Shown here one piece after another: positions 28,291-37,154 of a DNA stretch of 64,000 bases (positions are counted from its first letter, which is position 1; each line of letters starts with the position of its first letter). The position numbers and the translations under genes are program-made. The stretch is from positions 62,001-126,000 of the forward strand of contig JASPKZ010001236.1 in the NCBI GenBank assembly GCA_030220185.1. Reading direction: 5' to 3'. This DNA is from Diploptera punctata. Taxonomy: Eukaryota; Arthropoda; Insecta; Blattodea; Blaberidae. The notes below the pieces were generated by a model. The model had not been told where the DNA came from, made no database searches, and was given only the letters and a program-made list of their open reading frames with translations.

Positions 28291-28386
28291 TATGTTATAT
28301 TGCAGATTTTTGTGGATATAAGTATGAATAAGAAAGTTTTCTTGGGTTTTCCGCGTCTTGGATTCAATTTCGGCCCCTGGCCACTG

Positions 28387-28430
28387 ACTCCGACGTTTCG
28401 GCATGATCCCACATGCCATTATCAAGGAAT
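28387..28430 (-). ncRNA. Hammerhead-like motif, exact mirror in the other arm
   Basis: The same 44-nt motif on the minus strand: core 28425-28418, GAAA 28399-28396. No base differences from the 28647-28690 copy over the motif were seen. Confidence 0.72.
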
Positions 28431-28646
28431 GATAAGTTCGAGTCACAGGTTTAGGTCTTATATAATTAAAAAAAATAGAGTTTTCGCTGCGGTCCGTTTC
28501 CGAAGACGTACACCCATCCAAGGTTTAGTTATTATGTAGTAAACACCTTCAGTTTTCAGTGTGGTCTGTTTCTGAAGCCGTACACCCACAGCGAAAACTC
28601 TATTTTTTTAATTATATAAGACCTAAACCTGTGACTCGAACTTATC

Positions 28647-28690
28647 ATTCCTTGATAATGGCATGTGGGATCATGCCGAAACGTCGGAGT
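28647..28690 (+). ncRNA. Hammerhead-like motif, U3/A8 type, with strong helices
   Basis: Helix I ATTCC / GGAGT (five pairs, one G-U). Core TTGATAAT 28652-28659. Helix II GGCATG / CATGCC, perfect 6 bp. GAAA 28678-28681, helix III ACGT, C (28685) at the cleavage position. Every element of the motif is present. Confidence 0.72.
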
Positions 28691-28779
28691 CAGTGGCCAG
28701 GGGCCGAACTTGAATCCAAGATGCGGAAAACCCAAGAAAACTTTCTTATTCATATATATATATATATTTAGTAAAGAAA

Positions 28780-28935
28780 AATTATCTTCTGAACTGGGAA
28801 TTGAACCCTGGTTCTCTGACTCTCTACATCAGCATGCAGTCCATTGTACCATTCAACACATGATACAAATGCTAATATTTCTTTCCATTTATACAATTCT
28901 CTTACATCCGAAGACAGATTAAGCTTTGTCCTTAT
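28780..28935 (-). repeat. tRNA-derived SINE, family C
   Basis: CTGGGAATTGAACCCTGGTT, then TCTCTGACTCTCTACATCAG and CAGTCCATTGTACCATTC; a reversed tRNA-like head. Direct relative at 29560-29650. Confidence 0.65.
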
Positions 28936-28999
28936 TCATTTGATCTTATAAGAAAACCTCATAATGTAAAAATTCCCAAATTTATTATATTAATTTAGA

Positions 29000-29430
29000 T
29001 TAAGCTTTACTGGCTTCACATCTACATGTGTTAATCACAGAGGTAGACGATCACTCTGCCAGTGTAGAGGTGACATGTGGTCAGCATGTCGGGTCCCCCA
29101 GCCATTATAGCTGGTTTTCCCAACCTGGAGCCACTACTTATTGTCTTCTTCTTTGTCACAGTTAAGGCTTTTAGCTAGCCTGTTCCGGCTCAAAATTGCT
29201 GCTCTTTCCATCTTTTCTTTCGTCTTCCCAAACTTCTTCTTCCTCTTGGTGAATATTGTAACCACCCAAATTGTAACTACTTATTGTAGCTACCCAAATG
29301 CCTCATGATGCTGAATGGACACTGGTCCCATACTGGCCGAAATTCCATGAAAAAAATGTCTTCTCCCATGGGGACTCAAACCAATGCAAGTCCCATAGCA
29401 CTGTGCCTTAATCGCTCAGCTATGGCACAA
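29000..29430 (-). repeat. tRNA-derived SINE, family E (nearly full length)
   Basis: Reverse of the 53776-54115 element: CACATCTACATGTGTTAATC, GGTCAGCATGTCGGGTCCCC, CAGCCATTATAGCTGGTTTT, then the head ATTCCATGAAAAAAATGTCT and GGGACTCAAACCAATGCAAG. A repeat of the Jockey-type AGCTAGCCTGTTCCGGC stretch is inserted near 29170-29260. Confidence 0.65.
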
Positions 29431-29559
29431 GACAAAAGTAATGAATATTCTTGTTAAAAATGCAAGTCGTATGATGACACTGTTAATAGCTATTGCTATC
29501 TGCCTTTGGATTTAAGAGAATTGTATGTGTGGTAAGAAATGTTAACATTTGTACCGTGT

Positions 29560-29650
29560 CTAGAATAGTGTAATGGACTGTACACCAATGTATAGAGTTG
29601 GAGGTCCGGGGTTCAATTCCTGGTTCAGATGTTAATTTTCCTTTTCAAAA
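29560..29650 (+). repeat. tRNA-derived SINE, family C
   Basis: ACCGTGTCTAGAATAGTGTA, then GAGGTCCGGGGTTCAATTCC (B box) and a TTTTCCTTTTCAAAAAATTA tail start. Confidence 0.6.
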
Positions 29651-29989
29651 AATTAATTTGTCCTGGACTGAAGCATGTTAAAATAAATATAACATCAAAA
29701 CTTTTTATTATAATTAAACCATTTTGTGACTGATATTAATTGATGCTGAACTTGATGTGTTTTGCTGCCATTCTCTCTTATATGGCTCTTTGATATAGAG
29801 TTGACATTTATAACATTGTATTATATAATGACATATGTAGCATTTGTTCATATGATACATCTGTATTTGAGTTATATAAATATGTAATTTTTGGCTAAAC
29901 TTTACAACATGTGACATAACTTTTTAATTACTTCATTAACTCTTTATTCTTAGGGTTTCATTTTTCAAATTATTTTTTCCATTTACAGT

Positions 29990-30215
29990 GATTTTTACAT
30001 GTTTTCTAAAGATTATTTGAATATATTTTTTCACGATATTAAACTAAATGAAGAAACTCTTCTGATCGACATAACATCAGTCGCCAAGATTGTACTGAAG
30101 ATGAGACTGTTATGGTCTCGAAATCGCGATCTACTTAGAAGATTTATATGAGGAGAGATAAGAAACATTTAATTTCACCATAAATTAAACCTCATAGTGA
30201 TTAACTCCTATAAAA
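29990..30215 (+). mobile_element. PLE 3' end with tail, single arm
   Basis: CTTCTGATCGACATAACATC, hammerhead-like motif, then ATATGAGGAGAGATAAG and the tail AACCTCATAGTGATTAACTC. It belongs to the same subfamily as 32374-33477 and 54416-55627. The left arm is missing or reduced. Confidence 0.7.
30092..30134 (+). ncRNA. Hammerhead-like motif, all elements intact
   Basis: Helix I GTA (30092-30094) / TAC (30132-30134). Core CTGAAGAT 30095-30102. Helix II GAGAC / GTCTC perfect with loop TGTTATG. GAAA 30120-30123, helix III ATCGCGAT, C (30131) at the cleavage position. One of the cleanest examples in the window. Confidence 0.78.
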
Positions 30216-30368
30216 GTTAAATACTTAAATTGCGTTGGGTTAGCTTTTAGGTTGGTCTCTCATGGGTTAGAGTACTTAAATTGCATTAGGTTAGCTTTTA
30301 GGTTCATTGGCAATGTGAGTTCAAATATCATGTATATTTTAATAGTGAGTGGAGAATTTATTTTTTAA

Positions 30369-30522
30369 CCCTCTGCATGCCACTGGTTAAAATCTCTTGT
30401 GTCAGAGATTTAAATCGCACCTGCCAATGTGATCGGCTTTGCAAGTAGTTTAAATATATTGTCTGGTAGGTAATGAACAAAAACATCAGAGCCAATCTAA
30501 TCGGCTCACAACACCTAAAGGG
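30369..30522 (+). mobile_element. piggyBac-type MITE (TTAA target), uninterrupted copy
   Basis: TTAA at 30365-30368 and 30523-30526; ends CCCTCTGCATG and CACCTAAAGGG. It contains AATCTCTTGTGTCAGAGATT, a short internal palindrome. The second copy, reversed at 58712-61311, is split by the full PLE. Confidence 0.78.
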
Positions 30523-30556
30523 TTAACGACTCACCTGATACATTTTCAAATTTCTT

Positions 30557-30596
30557 TGATACCGACGGTTTCAGACATCTTGTCCCTCTTCAGTCA
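30557..30596 (-). ncRNA. Hammerhead-like motif, left arm
   Basis: Minus strand: TGA (30596-30594), core CTGAAGAG (30593-30586), helix II GGAC / GTCT, GAAA (30572-30569), helix III ACC-GGT, A at the cleavage position, then TCA pairing with TGA. Mirror of 30613-30655 with two bases fewer in helix II. Confidence 0.7.
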
Positions 30597-30612
30597 TGAC
30601 TAGTGGAAGTTA

Positions 30613-30655
30613 TGACTGAAGAGGGACAAGATGTTGTCTGAAACCGTTGGTATCA
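30613..30655 (+). ncRNA. Hammerhead-like motif, right arm
   Basis: Helix I TGA (30613-30615) / TCA (30653-30655). Core CTGAAGAG 30616-30623. Helix II GGACAA / TTGTCT with loop GATG, GAAA 30640-30643, helix III ACC-GTT-GGT, A (30652) at the cleavage position. A third copy with the same helices is at 36840-36882. Confidence 0.75.
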
Positions 30656-30829
30656 AAGAAATTTGAAAATGTATGAGATGAGTCGTTAAAAAAGCATGTT
30701 CTCCACTCACTATTAATGATATAACCTCATAATGTTTACTTCCCAACATTAATTCAAATATTGTGTATATGCTGACTGCATCCTGTGATTCCATAGTGTA
30801 AACCGCTTTGTGTTTATTATATTTGAAGA

Positions 30830-30975
30830 GAAAAATTTTCGCCTAGACCGGGACTCGAACCCGGGACCCTTGGCTTTCCGGGCCAAGTGCTCTACCAACT
30901 GAGCTACCGAGGCGAGTTACGATCTAGACGCAAATTTTTCTCTTATGTACGTAATTGTAATTCCCTCGCGCCAAA
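30830..30975 (-). repeat. tRNA-derived SINE, family B (best-preserved head)
   Basis: Minus strand: GCCTCGGTAGCTCAGTTGGT, AGAGCACTTGGCCCGGAAAG, CCAAGGGTCCCGGGTTCGAG and TCCCGGTCTAGGCGAAAATT. The A and B boxes match the RNA polymerase III consensus well. It directly follows the foldback's 3' flank. Confidence 0.78.
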
Positions 30976-31271
30976 TGCTTGAAACCATAGCTTCTATCGC
31001 TTTGTGTTTGTTTGTGCATGCGCATGGTGTATGGTTGGAACTTAGAAAATTTTTCTTGTCACATGTTGTAAAGTATTTCCTAATTTTCTAATGCTTGCTT
31101 AAAGGAAATTTGTATTTAACTTATATGAATTTCTAACATTAATGCGATTTTAAAGAGAAAAATTCCAGATCTCCTCTTTACGAGCTGGTGCTCTACCTTT
31201 GAACTTCAGGGAACTTCTTACCCAAATATGACTAGTTTTCTATATTTTGCATTTGGAATAATATAGATATA

Positions 31272-32293
31272 TACCGTATTGGCCCGAATATAAGCAGCGT
31301 TAATTTTTTTAATTTCATACATGAAAATTAAAAGTGTGGCTTATTTGCACAGCTGATAAATTTTCACATGTAATAGAAACTTAAATGTAGCGCATGTTTC
31401 TAATTTTGAAATGGAGCAACAATACCATGCGCTCATGTTTGGAATTGCCAGCAGTCATAAGGTATATGACGCAACAGTGTACCAGTCTTCGTATTATAGT
31501 AATCATGCTCTTTTGTATGATAGGACAGATTAAAATAGTTATGATAGTACGTACCAACTACGGTAAATTTATTCTTCACCAGTGAGTGAAAACATTGAAA
31601 AAAAAGTGCTTCAACAAGCTTGGGAATTTGGCGCAGTTATGATACTGGTTTCAAACTTGCAGTTATTCGTTATTCTAGGAGTACGTCTAATAGAGAAGCT
31701 GACAAAAAGTTTAGTTTGGACAAGCAGTGACATTAGAGAAGACTCTGATCAGTTGTACCGGGCGATTTACCCACATTATAACTAAAAAAAATGTATTTAA
31801 ATAGTGTAAACAGTTTTGTAACTGACTATGTGACAGGTATAGTTCAGTTCTGGCTTCTGTAGCCCCATTTGAGGGGTCTTTGTTGTATGGTGCGGTAAAA
31901 GGGGAGGGCAAGTAACAGGTACTGCCAGCAACTACACTCAGTTTTGAAAACATAAGAGTTACTACACGTTGAATTTTTTTATCTACTAGTTCTGTGTTAG
32001 TGAATACTTACTTTTTCTCATATGTTTGGAGTGTTCATTATAGAATATTGTCATTTTTATAAGAATTTATTTTATTATTATTATTATTAATAAGAAAATG
32101 TTTTTTTGCATGGCTACTACTTCCCTCCCCCACTCGGCAATGTTTCCTCCTGCCATGCACCTTAGGACTCACCAAGACGGCTACAGTTACCAGATCTGCA
32201 CTATAAATATCTCTGCACTCAATTTTTCTTCTTTTTTTTTTCTCCTTTACCCCTAAAATTAAGGGTGCGGCTTATATTTGGGCCAATACAGTA
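31272..32293. mobile_element. TIR DNA transposon, about 1 kb, probably TA-flanked
   Basis: Termini TACCGTATTGGCCCGAATAT and (reverse complement of the right end) TACTGTATTGGCCCAAATAT are 23-bp inverted repeats with two mismatches, extending into AAGC. Flanks are TA-rich, so the exact duplication cannot be fixed. Internal frames are short; no DDE domain was recognised. It may be a pogo/Tigger-like deletion derivative; the superfamily is open. Confidence 0.65.
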
Positions 32294-32658
32294 TATATTT
32301 TATTTTTCATGGCATTGGAAAATTACTTATGATCTCTAATTTATTTTCTTGTGGTTCTTTTAATACCACAAGATATGATAAGATAAAATCAAATGTTTCA
32401 TACCTCTCTTCATATTAATCTTCTAAGTAGATCTCGATTTGGGTTCATGGCAACCCAAGCTCAGTACCATTTTACCGACTGATGTTATGTCGATCGGAAG
32501 AGCCACTTCTTCTTCTTCCCTCTGTTGGATCTAAAAAAAAACTTATGAACTTCGAAATTCCCGTGAATTCTGACCTGACCCAGAGGTTTATTGGTCCACC
32601 AACAGAGGGAAGAAGAAGAAGTGGTTCTTCCGATCGACAAATATCAGCCAGTAAAATG

Positions 32659-32701
32659 GTACTGAGGATGGGTTTGCCATGAACCTGAAATTGCAATCTA
32701 C
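32659..32701 (+). ncRNA. Hammerhead-like motif, right arm
   Basis: Helix I GTA (32659-32661) / TAC (32699-32701). Core CTGAGGAT 32662-32669. Helix II GGGTTT / GAACCT, GAAA 32687-32690, helix III ATTGCAAT, C (32698) at the cleavage position. The left-arm copy at about 32418-32466 is decayed (CTGAGCTT core). Confidence 0.7.
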
Positions 32702-32750
32702 TTAGAAGATTAATATGAGAAGAGATATGAAACATTTGATTTTATCTTAA

Positions 32751-33436
32751 TCACATTCAGTACCGTAAACCAGTTAAGGCGTTTAAGGAGACTATCATGT
32801 GTGTGGCCGTCGGTCACTTAACTCGTTTTTAGAGCGGGTGCGAACGAACTGCATTTATATTCGGCGCCTAAATATTGTGTTGGCTTAATATGTCTTGGAG
32901 ATCATAGATGGCATGTAAATGTACATTTTCTATTCCCGTTTGACACGTTTAACCTTGGTGAATCCCCTTTTATTTTTAAAACAAACAACACATGGAATTC
33001 GTTCACCCAAACTTGTCTCCAGGCTCCAATGCAGTCGTATTTGTTTCTCATTATCGCGCTGTTGTTTGTGCGTGAGTGAAACCATGGCGAAAGAAAAATA
33101 TCTCACTGAAGAAGAATTAGTGAATATTTTGTATAATGAGATTCAGGTGATGAACTGATTCGTGAATTAGAAGATTCACAAAGTGAAAGTGAAGATGAAC
33201 TTCCACTTCCTGCAATTGATACGCCGATACCATGTGATGTCAATCACCCAAGTTATTTCACCATCAAATCCTACTAGGATATCTCCTTTAGGTATGTACT
33301 AAATTTGAATTTTCTAGGACTAATAGTTTGTGAATAATGGTCCATTTTCTGAAGTGCCACGAAAAGGGTAGCTGGGGTATTTAAATGGCTGGCCTGTGGG
33401 TTTAAATGCCCTGCTCAGTGCCTGGTACTGAATGTG
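32751..33436 (+). mobile_element. piggyBac-type element, nonautonomous, TTAA-flanked
   Basis: TTAA at 32747-32750 and 33437-33440. Terminal inverted repeats TCACATTCAGTACC at the left and GGTACTGAATGTG at the right. It holds the start of a piggyBac-type transposase but no catalytic part, so it is an internal-deletion copy of 686 bp. Confidence 0.9.
33084..33277 (+). pseudogene. piggyBac-derived transposase N-terminus, frameshifted
   Basis: MAKEKYLTEEELVNILYNEI then, one base out of frame, DELIRELEDSQSESEDELP and DTPIPCDVNHPSY. Acidic N-termini with DDELxxxxEDSxSE spacing are common in piggyBac-family (PGBD-like) proteins. No DDD catalytic region follows before the right terminus at 33436. 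Confidence 0.65.
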
Positions 33437-33802
33437 TTAAATTAAACCTCATAGTGATTTATTCCTATAAAAGTTCAACCACAAGAATGTTTGTTTTTCA
33501 GTTGAAAATCCACTATTACCAAGAATAAGTCATAAATATTTCAAGGTTAGTGTAAGAAGTAGCATGGGACTGTATTCTGTAGTCTAGAAAAAATTATAAT
33601 GGACTGATATGATGATAATGCAATATTTCAACATAATGTATTGAACATGTATGTGAATATTTTGTGCACAAAAACTAGTCAAGTATTTTAAAAAGATGTA
33701 CAAAGTCATTTTAGTCATTGAATTTGTAAAAAAACTAGTCAAATTTTGAGTTGCCATCAGGTTTTAATCCACCAACAATATTTACAGTAAATAACTAATT
33801 GA

Positions 33803-34136
33803 TTTCAAACATGAGAAAACACATAATCAAAGTAACAAGAAAAAACGGGTTTGATGAAAAAATGGTACAAAAAAGGATAGAAAAGTATAAAAAACAAAAA
33901 ATGATAAACAGAAGTTCTGTTGAAAAAGAAGAACAACCTATGAAAGAATATAGGAAATTCACATATCACCCTTGGGTACACAATAAATTCCAAAAGATAT
34001 TTTGAGAAGTTTAATATTAAATTAGCACCGAAAAATAACTACAGTTTAAGTAAACTAATAAAAACCAACAAAAATGAAAAAACTGATAAAAATAAAAAGT
34101 CAGGAATATATAAAATTGAATGCATGGGTTGTGAAA

Positions 34137-34169
<33 letters not shown>

Positions 34170-34586
34170 AAAAACAAAAAGAAACCTAAAAATTAGAACC
34201 AAAGAACACATAAGAAATATTAAAAATGGGGAAATAGAAAAATCTGCAGTTGCTGCTCATATTTGGTCTCATAATATAAATTCCGACACTAAATTATTAA
34301 AACAGTTAGAAAATACAAAAGAGCTGACTATTTGGGAAAAAATTTATATTCAGAAGAACAAAAACAGAGTTATGAATTTTGATATACCGATGGAGCGTGA
34401 CCTTGTTTGAAGGTTCTTTTGGCCAACCACAGGATGGAGCTGACATCGACATCCAGGTTGTGCAACATAATGCAACATAAACAAAACCAGTCTGTACAAG
34501 CTAACAATAAAACAGAATTGTTTTGAAACATGTTCAAGAACAAATCAACATTAATATTGAGGTAAGATGATCAGACTAAAAATAAT
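33803..34586 (+). mobile_element. 5'-truncated PLE, simple form
   Basis: A perfect 12-bp duplication ATAACTAATTGA flanks it at 33791-33802 and 34587-34598. It encodes linker and GIY-YIG fragments in broken frames ([22 protein letters not shown], then a TA microsatellite, then [17 protein letters not shown]). The TA run at 34134-34168 expanded inside the YIG coding region. The 3' hammerhead region at about 34497-34545 has lost the CTGA core but keeps GAAA and helix III. No inverted end is present. Confidence 0.88.
34134..34168. repeat. TA microsatellite inside PLE coding sequence
   Basis: An ATAT run of about 34 bp inserted at the codons for KIYIGKT. The copy at 6040-6050 has a shorter TA run at the same place. 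Other TA/CA runs: 38318-38356, 40738-40770, 46905-46925, 47210-47250. Confidence 0.8.
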
Positions 34587-34619
34587 ATAACTAATTGAAC
34601 TTTTATATATTGTTACGGA

Positions 34620-34860
34620 ATATTGACCATAGCCTCCTTAAAGATTGATGACCACACAGCTCTTTCTATGGTTTTTGCCTCCATCTTTTCTGAAGTCATC
34701 TTCAATGTCATCCATCTTAATCTGGGTCTTCCTCGTTTTCTCCTTCTGTTTTGTTTCTAAAATCTTTTTAACTATTCCATTATCTAGAATCCTCATCATA
34801 TGCCCCAGTCATTCCAATCTGCGAGCTTTAATAACTATTACAATATTTGGTGAATTATAT
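34620..34860 (-). pseudogene. LINE C-terminal fragment
   Basis: The minus strand reads ARRLEWLGHMMRILDNGIVK and KILETKQKEKTRKTQIKMDD, the post-RT [RK]RLxWxGHxxRM block of insect LINEs, ending near a GAAGATGACTTCAGAAAAGA stretch. Truncated on both sides. Confidence 0.7.
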
Positions 34861-34861
34861 T

Positions 34862-35045
34862 TATTTTTTACCACTGCTGTGGTCTCGAGATAGCGTGCTG
34901 CCTTATCATGCAGAAGGCCCGAGTTTCAAGTCTCAGTCGGGACAAGTTCCTGAGTGAGGATTTTTTATGCCTAAACTAGGATCTGAACCAAATGTTTCTG
35001 GTTTTTATACCAGCACTCTGCCACAGAACTATTTAGGCATCTCAT
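34862..35045 (+). repeat. SINE family A head joined to a reversed tRNA-like fragment
   Basis: 34862-34960: CTGTGGTCTCGAGATAGCGT, GCCTTATCATGCAGAAGGCC and CAGTCGGGACAAGTTCCTGA. 34970-35040: reversed head ACTAGGATCTGAACCAAATG, TACCAGCACTCTGCC. Two SINE types meet here without a clean boundary. Confidence 0.55.
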
Positions 35046-35394
35046 TTTAAATGGCAATTTTTCTCTCTCTTTAATCCAAGTTTAGGCTTCATTTTTTCTC
35101 TTCAAATATAATTTGTCCTTCAGTGAAAAGTGATAAATTAAAAATAAAAACAGAAAATAAAACACTTCTTTATAAATGTTTTTATAATAATATTGTTTAG
35201 TTTTTCTTGTACTTCCTTGAAGTGTAGTTTTCAATAACTCATCTTCTATTTTCAAACACCATAACAACTTTTACATGTGGGTGCATATCCTTGAATTCTG
35301 AACAATGATTCATGCTTTTGGAGATATATTTTTTGGAGAGGGGTACAACAAACAAGTGATTATCAATGCGGTTTTAGAAAAGGGAGATCTACAA

Positions 35395-35575
35395 CAGACA
35401 AAAAAAAATTAAATGGCTGGATGACATGCAGAGTGATTTGAGAAGAACTTGAAACAGTAATTGGAGACAAAAACTAAATGACAGAACAGAATGACGTGCT
35501 GTTGTTTGGGAGTTCAAGGATAAGCTCTAAGAGCTGTAGTACCGAAGATAATGATGATGATGATGAAGCCTTACT
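35395..35575 (+). pseudogene. LINE 3' end fragment
   Basis: Translates with two stops as KIKWLDDMQSDLRRT, NWRQKLNDRTE and VVWEFKDKL, the last part of a LINE ORF, followed by a GATGATGATGATGA tail. Target-primed insertions often end in such simple repeats. Confidence 0.6.
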
Positions 35576-35689
35576 GCTATAAAAGTTTTGTAAAAAATTC
35601 TTATTAAAATGTCTTCTAGAATTAGAAGCCATCAGATGGCATTGGTAGCGATGGCTATCTGCCTCAGACGATAAGAGAACTGTATATGA

Positions 35690-35815
35690 AGAAAGAAAAA
35701 TTAACGGTTGCATCGGAAGCCCTGGGTATAATAATGGATAATACACTAGTATACAAAGCTAGAGGTCTTGGGTTCAAATCCTTGTTCAGACATTAATTTT
35801 TCTATTTAATAAATA
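35690..35815 (+). repeat. tRNA-derived SINE, family C
   Basis: TATAATGGATAATACACTAG (A-box region) and CTTGGGTTCAAATCCTTGTT (B box), then TTTTTCTATTTAATAAATAA. Confidence 0.55.
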
Positions 35816-35821
35816 AAATTA

Positions 35822-36008
35822 TCAAAGTTTTGTATGATTTTCTTTTAAATACTTATTTTATTTAACATTTATAACAGTTGTTTCAATTTATTTGTATTTA
35901 TGACGTTTATCTGATGAAGATATAGTATATTGAAACAGCTGTTACAAATGTTAAATTAAATAAATATTTATGAAAATCATATAAAACTTTGATACTTTTA
36001 TTTAATTA
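35822..36008. mobile_element. Foldback element with (T)ATCAAAGTTTT ends
   Basis: Arms TCAAAGTTTTGTATGATTTT ... CATTTATAACAGTTGTTTCA and TGAAACAGCTGTTACAAATG ... AAAACTTTGAT. The loop contains CTGATGAA (35913-35920), helix II GATAT / ATATT and GAAA, a hammerhead-like layout without helix I support. Related to 36400-36790 and 51845-52040. Confidence 0.65.
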
Positions 36009-36059
36009 GATAAAATAAAACTTACAGTTTTATTTGATTTTCATATTTATTATGATATA

Positions 36060-36420
36060 ATTTAGTTACAGTCTCGGTCTAAGCGAAAATTTTTCTCTTC
36101 AAATATAATTTATCCTTCAATGAGAAGTGTTAAATTAATAATAAAATCGTCAATAGAAGCCCTACTGGGTTTATAAAGTAGTGTTAAATTCCCAATAAAT
36201 GTCTTCTTAACTAAGAAGCCGCCATTTGCATAGATAGAAGCTACGGTTTCAAGCATTTGGCACGAGGGAATTACAACGTATAAAAGAGAAAAATTTGCAT
36301 CTAGATCGCAACTTGCCTCGGTAGCTCAGTTGGTAGAGCACTTGATCCGGAAAGCCAAGGGTCCAGGGTTCGAGTCTCAGTCTAGGCGAAAATTTTTCTC
36401 TTCAAATATTAGTTACAGCT
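36060..36420 (+). repeat. SINE family B tandem array (empty site for the 11.6-kb foldback)
   Basis: A family B tail (CTTCAAATATAATTTATCCT) is followed by the linker TTTATAAAGTAGTGTTAAAT, then TCCCAATAAATGTCTTCTTA and a complete head with GCCTCGGTAGCTCAGTTGGT. The linker is uninterrupted, whereas at 11578-11914 the same linker holds a 313-bp PLE foldback. Anticodon-loop region TGATCCGGAAAG. Confidence 0.75.
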
Positions 36421-36790
36421 GTTTCGGTACACTGTACCTTCTTCAGACATGTTAACAAATGAATGGATTGTGTTATTATAGTACATAACAACTGTATCTA
36501 TACAACAATAATAAACAGAGGCGATTCATTCAAATCTAGTTGGGAATTTAACAGTTTATTACTACTGTAGAAATAAATAAATAAATTGAAAAGTAGTAAT
36601 AAACTGTTAAATTCCCAACTAGATTTGAATGAATCGTCTCTGTTAAATTTATGATACAGATTGTAAAAAAAAAATTATTGTTGCATAGATACAGTTGTTA
36701 TGTGCTATAATAACACAATTCATTAATTTGTTAACATGTCTGAAGAAGGTACAGTGTACCAAAACAGCTGTAACTAAATTATATCTTAAT
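36400..36790. mobile_element. Foldback with TTTAGTTACAGCTGTTTCGG ends and nested palindrome
   Basis: Outer arms: TTACAGCTGTTTCGGTACAC / GTGTACCAAAACAGCTGTAA. Inner arms: AGAGGCGATTCATTCAAATC / GATTTGAATGAATCGTCTCT around about 36520-36650. Hammerhead-like cores TTCTTCAG (minus, at about 36430) and CTGAAGAA (plus, at about 36741) occur in the outer arms. Both strands of GGTAC / GTACC form helix II. Confidence 0.7.
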
Positions 36791-36835
36791 AAATATGAAA
36801 ATTAAATAAAATTGTAAGTTTTATTTATTTTTTTT

Positions 36836-36935
36836 TTTCTGACTGAAGAGGGACAAGACATTGTCTGAAACCACCGGTATCAAAGAAATTTGAAATTATA
36901 TGAAGTGTGTCATTAAAAATATGTTCTCCACTCAC
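36836..36935 (+). mobile_element. Single PLE arm end, same subfamily as 30338-30752
   Basis: GACTGAAGAGGGACAAGACA, then ACCGGTATCAAAGAAATTTG and ATGTTCTCCACTCACTATTA. 5'-truncated to about 100 bp right at the hammerhead. Confidence 0.65.
36840..36882 (+). ncRNA. Hammerhead-like motif
   Basis: TGA (36840-36842) / TCA helix I, core CTGAAGAG 36843-36850, helix II GGACAA / TTGTCT, GAAA 36867-36870, helix III ACC-ACC-GGT, A at the cleavage position. Same fold as 30613-30655 with a different helix III loop. Confidence 0.72.
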
Positions 36936-37154
36936 TATTAACTGTAAGTTTTATTTTTATTTAATTAAATAAGTATGGATTTTCATCAAGTAAACACCAA
37001 CTCAATTGATTATTTGATACTTTTGTTTATGAAATACATCATGGATTTGCATTAAATAAACACCTCATCAATTGATTAATTAATTTTTCTTTTAAAAAAA
37101 AATAATTGTCCATCATTGCAAGTGTTAAAATATAAATAAAAACATGTTGTTGTT

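Larger units (their letters stand above)
28322..28756. mobile_element. Foldback element of a separate family with a ribozyme in each arm
   Basis: Arms 28322-28490 and 28592-28756 are about 95% inverted repeats (TGAATAAGAAAGTTTTCTTG / AAGAAAACTTTCTTATTCAT). The spacer holds two near copies of TCTGAAGCCGTACACCCA-type sequence. The ends do not carry the PLE tail, and no coding trace is visible. TA-rich runs flank both sides. Confidence 0.8.
30338..30752 (+). mobile_element. PLE foldback interrupted by a TTAA MITE
   Basis: Left arm pieces 30338-30368 (AATAGTGAGTGGAGAATT) and 30523-30600, right arm 30606-30710 (...TTCTCCACTCACTATTAATG), then the tail AACCTCATAATGTTTACTTC. The arm is continuous once the MITE at 30369-30522 is left out. 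Flanks TTCAAATATCATGTATAT (30320-30337) and TTCAAATATTGTGTATAT (30753-30770) are a duplication with two mismatches. Confidence 0.8.
32374..33477 (+). mobile_element. PLE foldback split by a piggyBac element
   Basis: ACCACAAGA flanks it at 32365-32373 and 33478-33486. Left arm 32374-32520 (CATACCTCTCTTCATATTAA, CTTCTAAGTAGATC) mirrors right arm 32590-32750 (GATCTACTTAG-like ... AGAAGAGATATGAAACATTT). The tail AACCTCATAGTGATTTATTC appears only after the piggyBac insertion, at 33445-33470. The PLE coding trace MNFEIPVN is at the centre. Confidence 0.85.

Noticed and set aside
35904..35945. Counting the motif in the 35.8-kb foldback as a full hammerhead
   Set aside because: Core CTGATGAA, helix II and GAAA are present, but helix I cannot be formed. 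Kept only as a relative of the 36.4 and 51.9-kb family.
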